A stretch of DNA of 14,269 bases. Source: Phycisphaerae bacterium. GTDB taxonomy: Bacteria; Planctomycetota; Phycisphaerae; Phycisphaerales; SM1A02. The notes under the pieces are model-generated. The model made no database searches. It saw only the letters and a list, made by a program, of their open reading frames with translations, and was not told the DNA's origin. Each line of letters starts with the position of its first letter. Positions within the stretch are counted from its first letter, which is position 1. A program made the position numbers and the translations under genes. Location: contig PKCT01000031.1 of NCBI GenBank assembly GCA_002862325.1, forward strand, positions 1 through 14,269. Direction: 5' to 3'. Below are positions 14,164-14,269 of the stretch, piece after piece.

Positions 14164-14269
14164 ATGCATGTCGGCGCCCTCGGTCTCATCATCATCCTGA
14201 CCGCTGCCAACGAAGCGACATCACCTCGCCTCACCATCATGGCCGGAGATGTCGCTGCGTCGACGGTCC
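14045..14269 (+). repeat. Tandem unit, copy 2 start (T-arm, leader, lipase 5' end)
   Basis: Second copy of the stretch at 11611-11834, at a constant offset of 2434-2435 bases. It is cut by the window edge while still 100 percent identical over 14197-14269. Confidence 0.75.
14164..14269 (+). CDS. Second copy of the exported lipase, 5' end only
   Basis: Thirty-five codons are visible before the window ends. The protein starts MHVGALGLIIILTAANEA and continues SPRLTIMAGDVAASTV, against MHAAALGLIIVLTAANEA in copy 1, with the following 17 residues the same. AAGGATACC precedes the ATG as in copy 1. The signal peptide has mostly conservative changes (AA to VG, V to I), while the DNA after codon 11 is unchanged, as expected for a recent duplication or gene conversion. 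Whether the lipase dyad and tail are kept lies beyond the window. Confidence 0.8.
   Translation, partial: MHVGALGLIIILTAANEATSPRLTIMAGDVAASTV

Noticed and set aside
1..14269. CRISPR array, insertion sequence, integrase, or toxin-antitoxin pair
   Set aside because: No regularly spaced short repeats, no transposase or recombinase motifs, and no typical small paired genes were found on either strand.

Overview
The window reads as GC-rich chromosomal DNA from a planctomycete, most likely of the class Phycisphaerae. The clue is the large secreted protein near the right end, which finishes in two EF-hand/dockerin-like repeats of the type that ends many exported Phycisphaerae proteins (GDFNADQQVDGRDLADLLVGWG-like). 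Weak or absent Shine-Dalgarno sites and TAnnnT-type -10 boxes close to start codons fit the same group. This assignment is an inference; no rRNA or marker phylogeny is present.

Left part (1-3461), housekeeping and envelope genes. It holds a small membrane protein with half a zinc ribbon, a coiled-coil plus winged-helix protein, an outward-facing MltA-type lytic transglycosylase lipoprotein on the minus strand, a divergently placed SGNH-fold protein whose catalytic residues all look replaced, and a TatA-type twin-arginine translocase subunit.

Middle-left (3587-7011), a translationally coupled pair joined by an ATGA overlap: a DUF2868 membrane protein and a DUF3482 GTPase. This couple is known mainly from Proteobacteria and its role is unknown. 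A tRNA-Val(CAC) gene with its own -10 box and a terminator follows.

Middle-right (7465-11106), a probable metal-handling module. A strong promoter (TTGACA, 18 bases, TATCAT) overlapped by two perfect palindromes drives a MerC-like membrane protein. That protein carries five C-x3-C-C motifs and one C-C-x3-C motif. It is followed by a COG0523/CobW G3E GTPase (zinc or other metal chaperone class) and a closely spaced FAD/NAD(P)-binding oxidoreductase. This is the best candidate for an undescribed system: import or binding by the Cys-rich membrane protein, GTP-dependent metal delivery by the GTPase, and a redox partner.

Right part (11119-14269). A decayed C-terminal piece of a berberine-bridge-type FAD oxidase lies on the minus strand, next to a tRNA-Val(TAC) gene. 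Then comes an exported cPLA2/patatin-like lipase with a dockerin-like tail. A second copy starts 2435 bases later, is 73/73 identical over its last visible bases, and is itself preceded by the T-arm and acceptor end of a broken, different tRNA. The two lipase units therefore form a tandem array with tRNA 3' ends at the unit boundaries.
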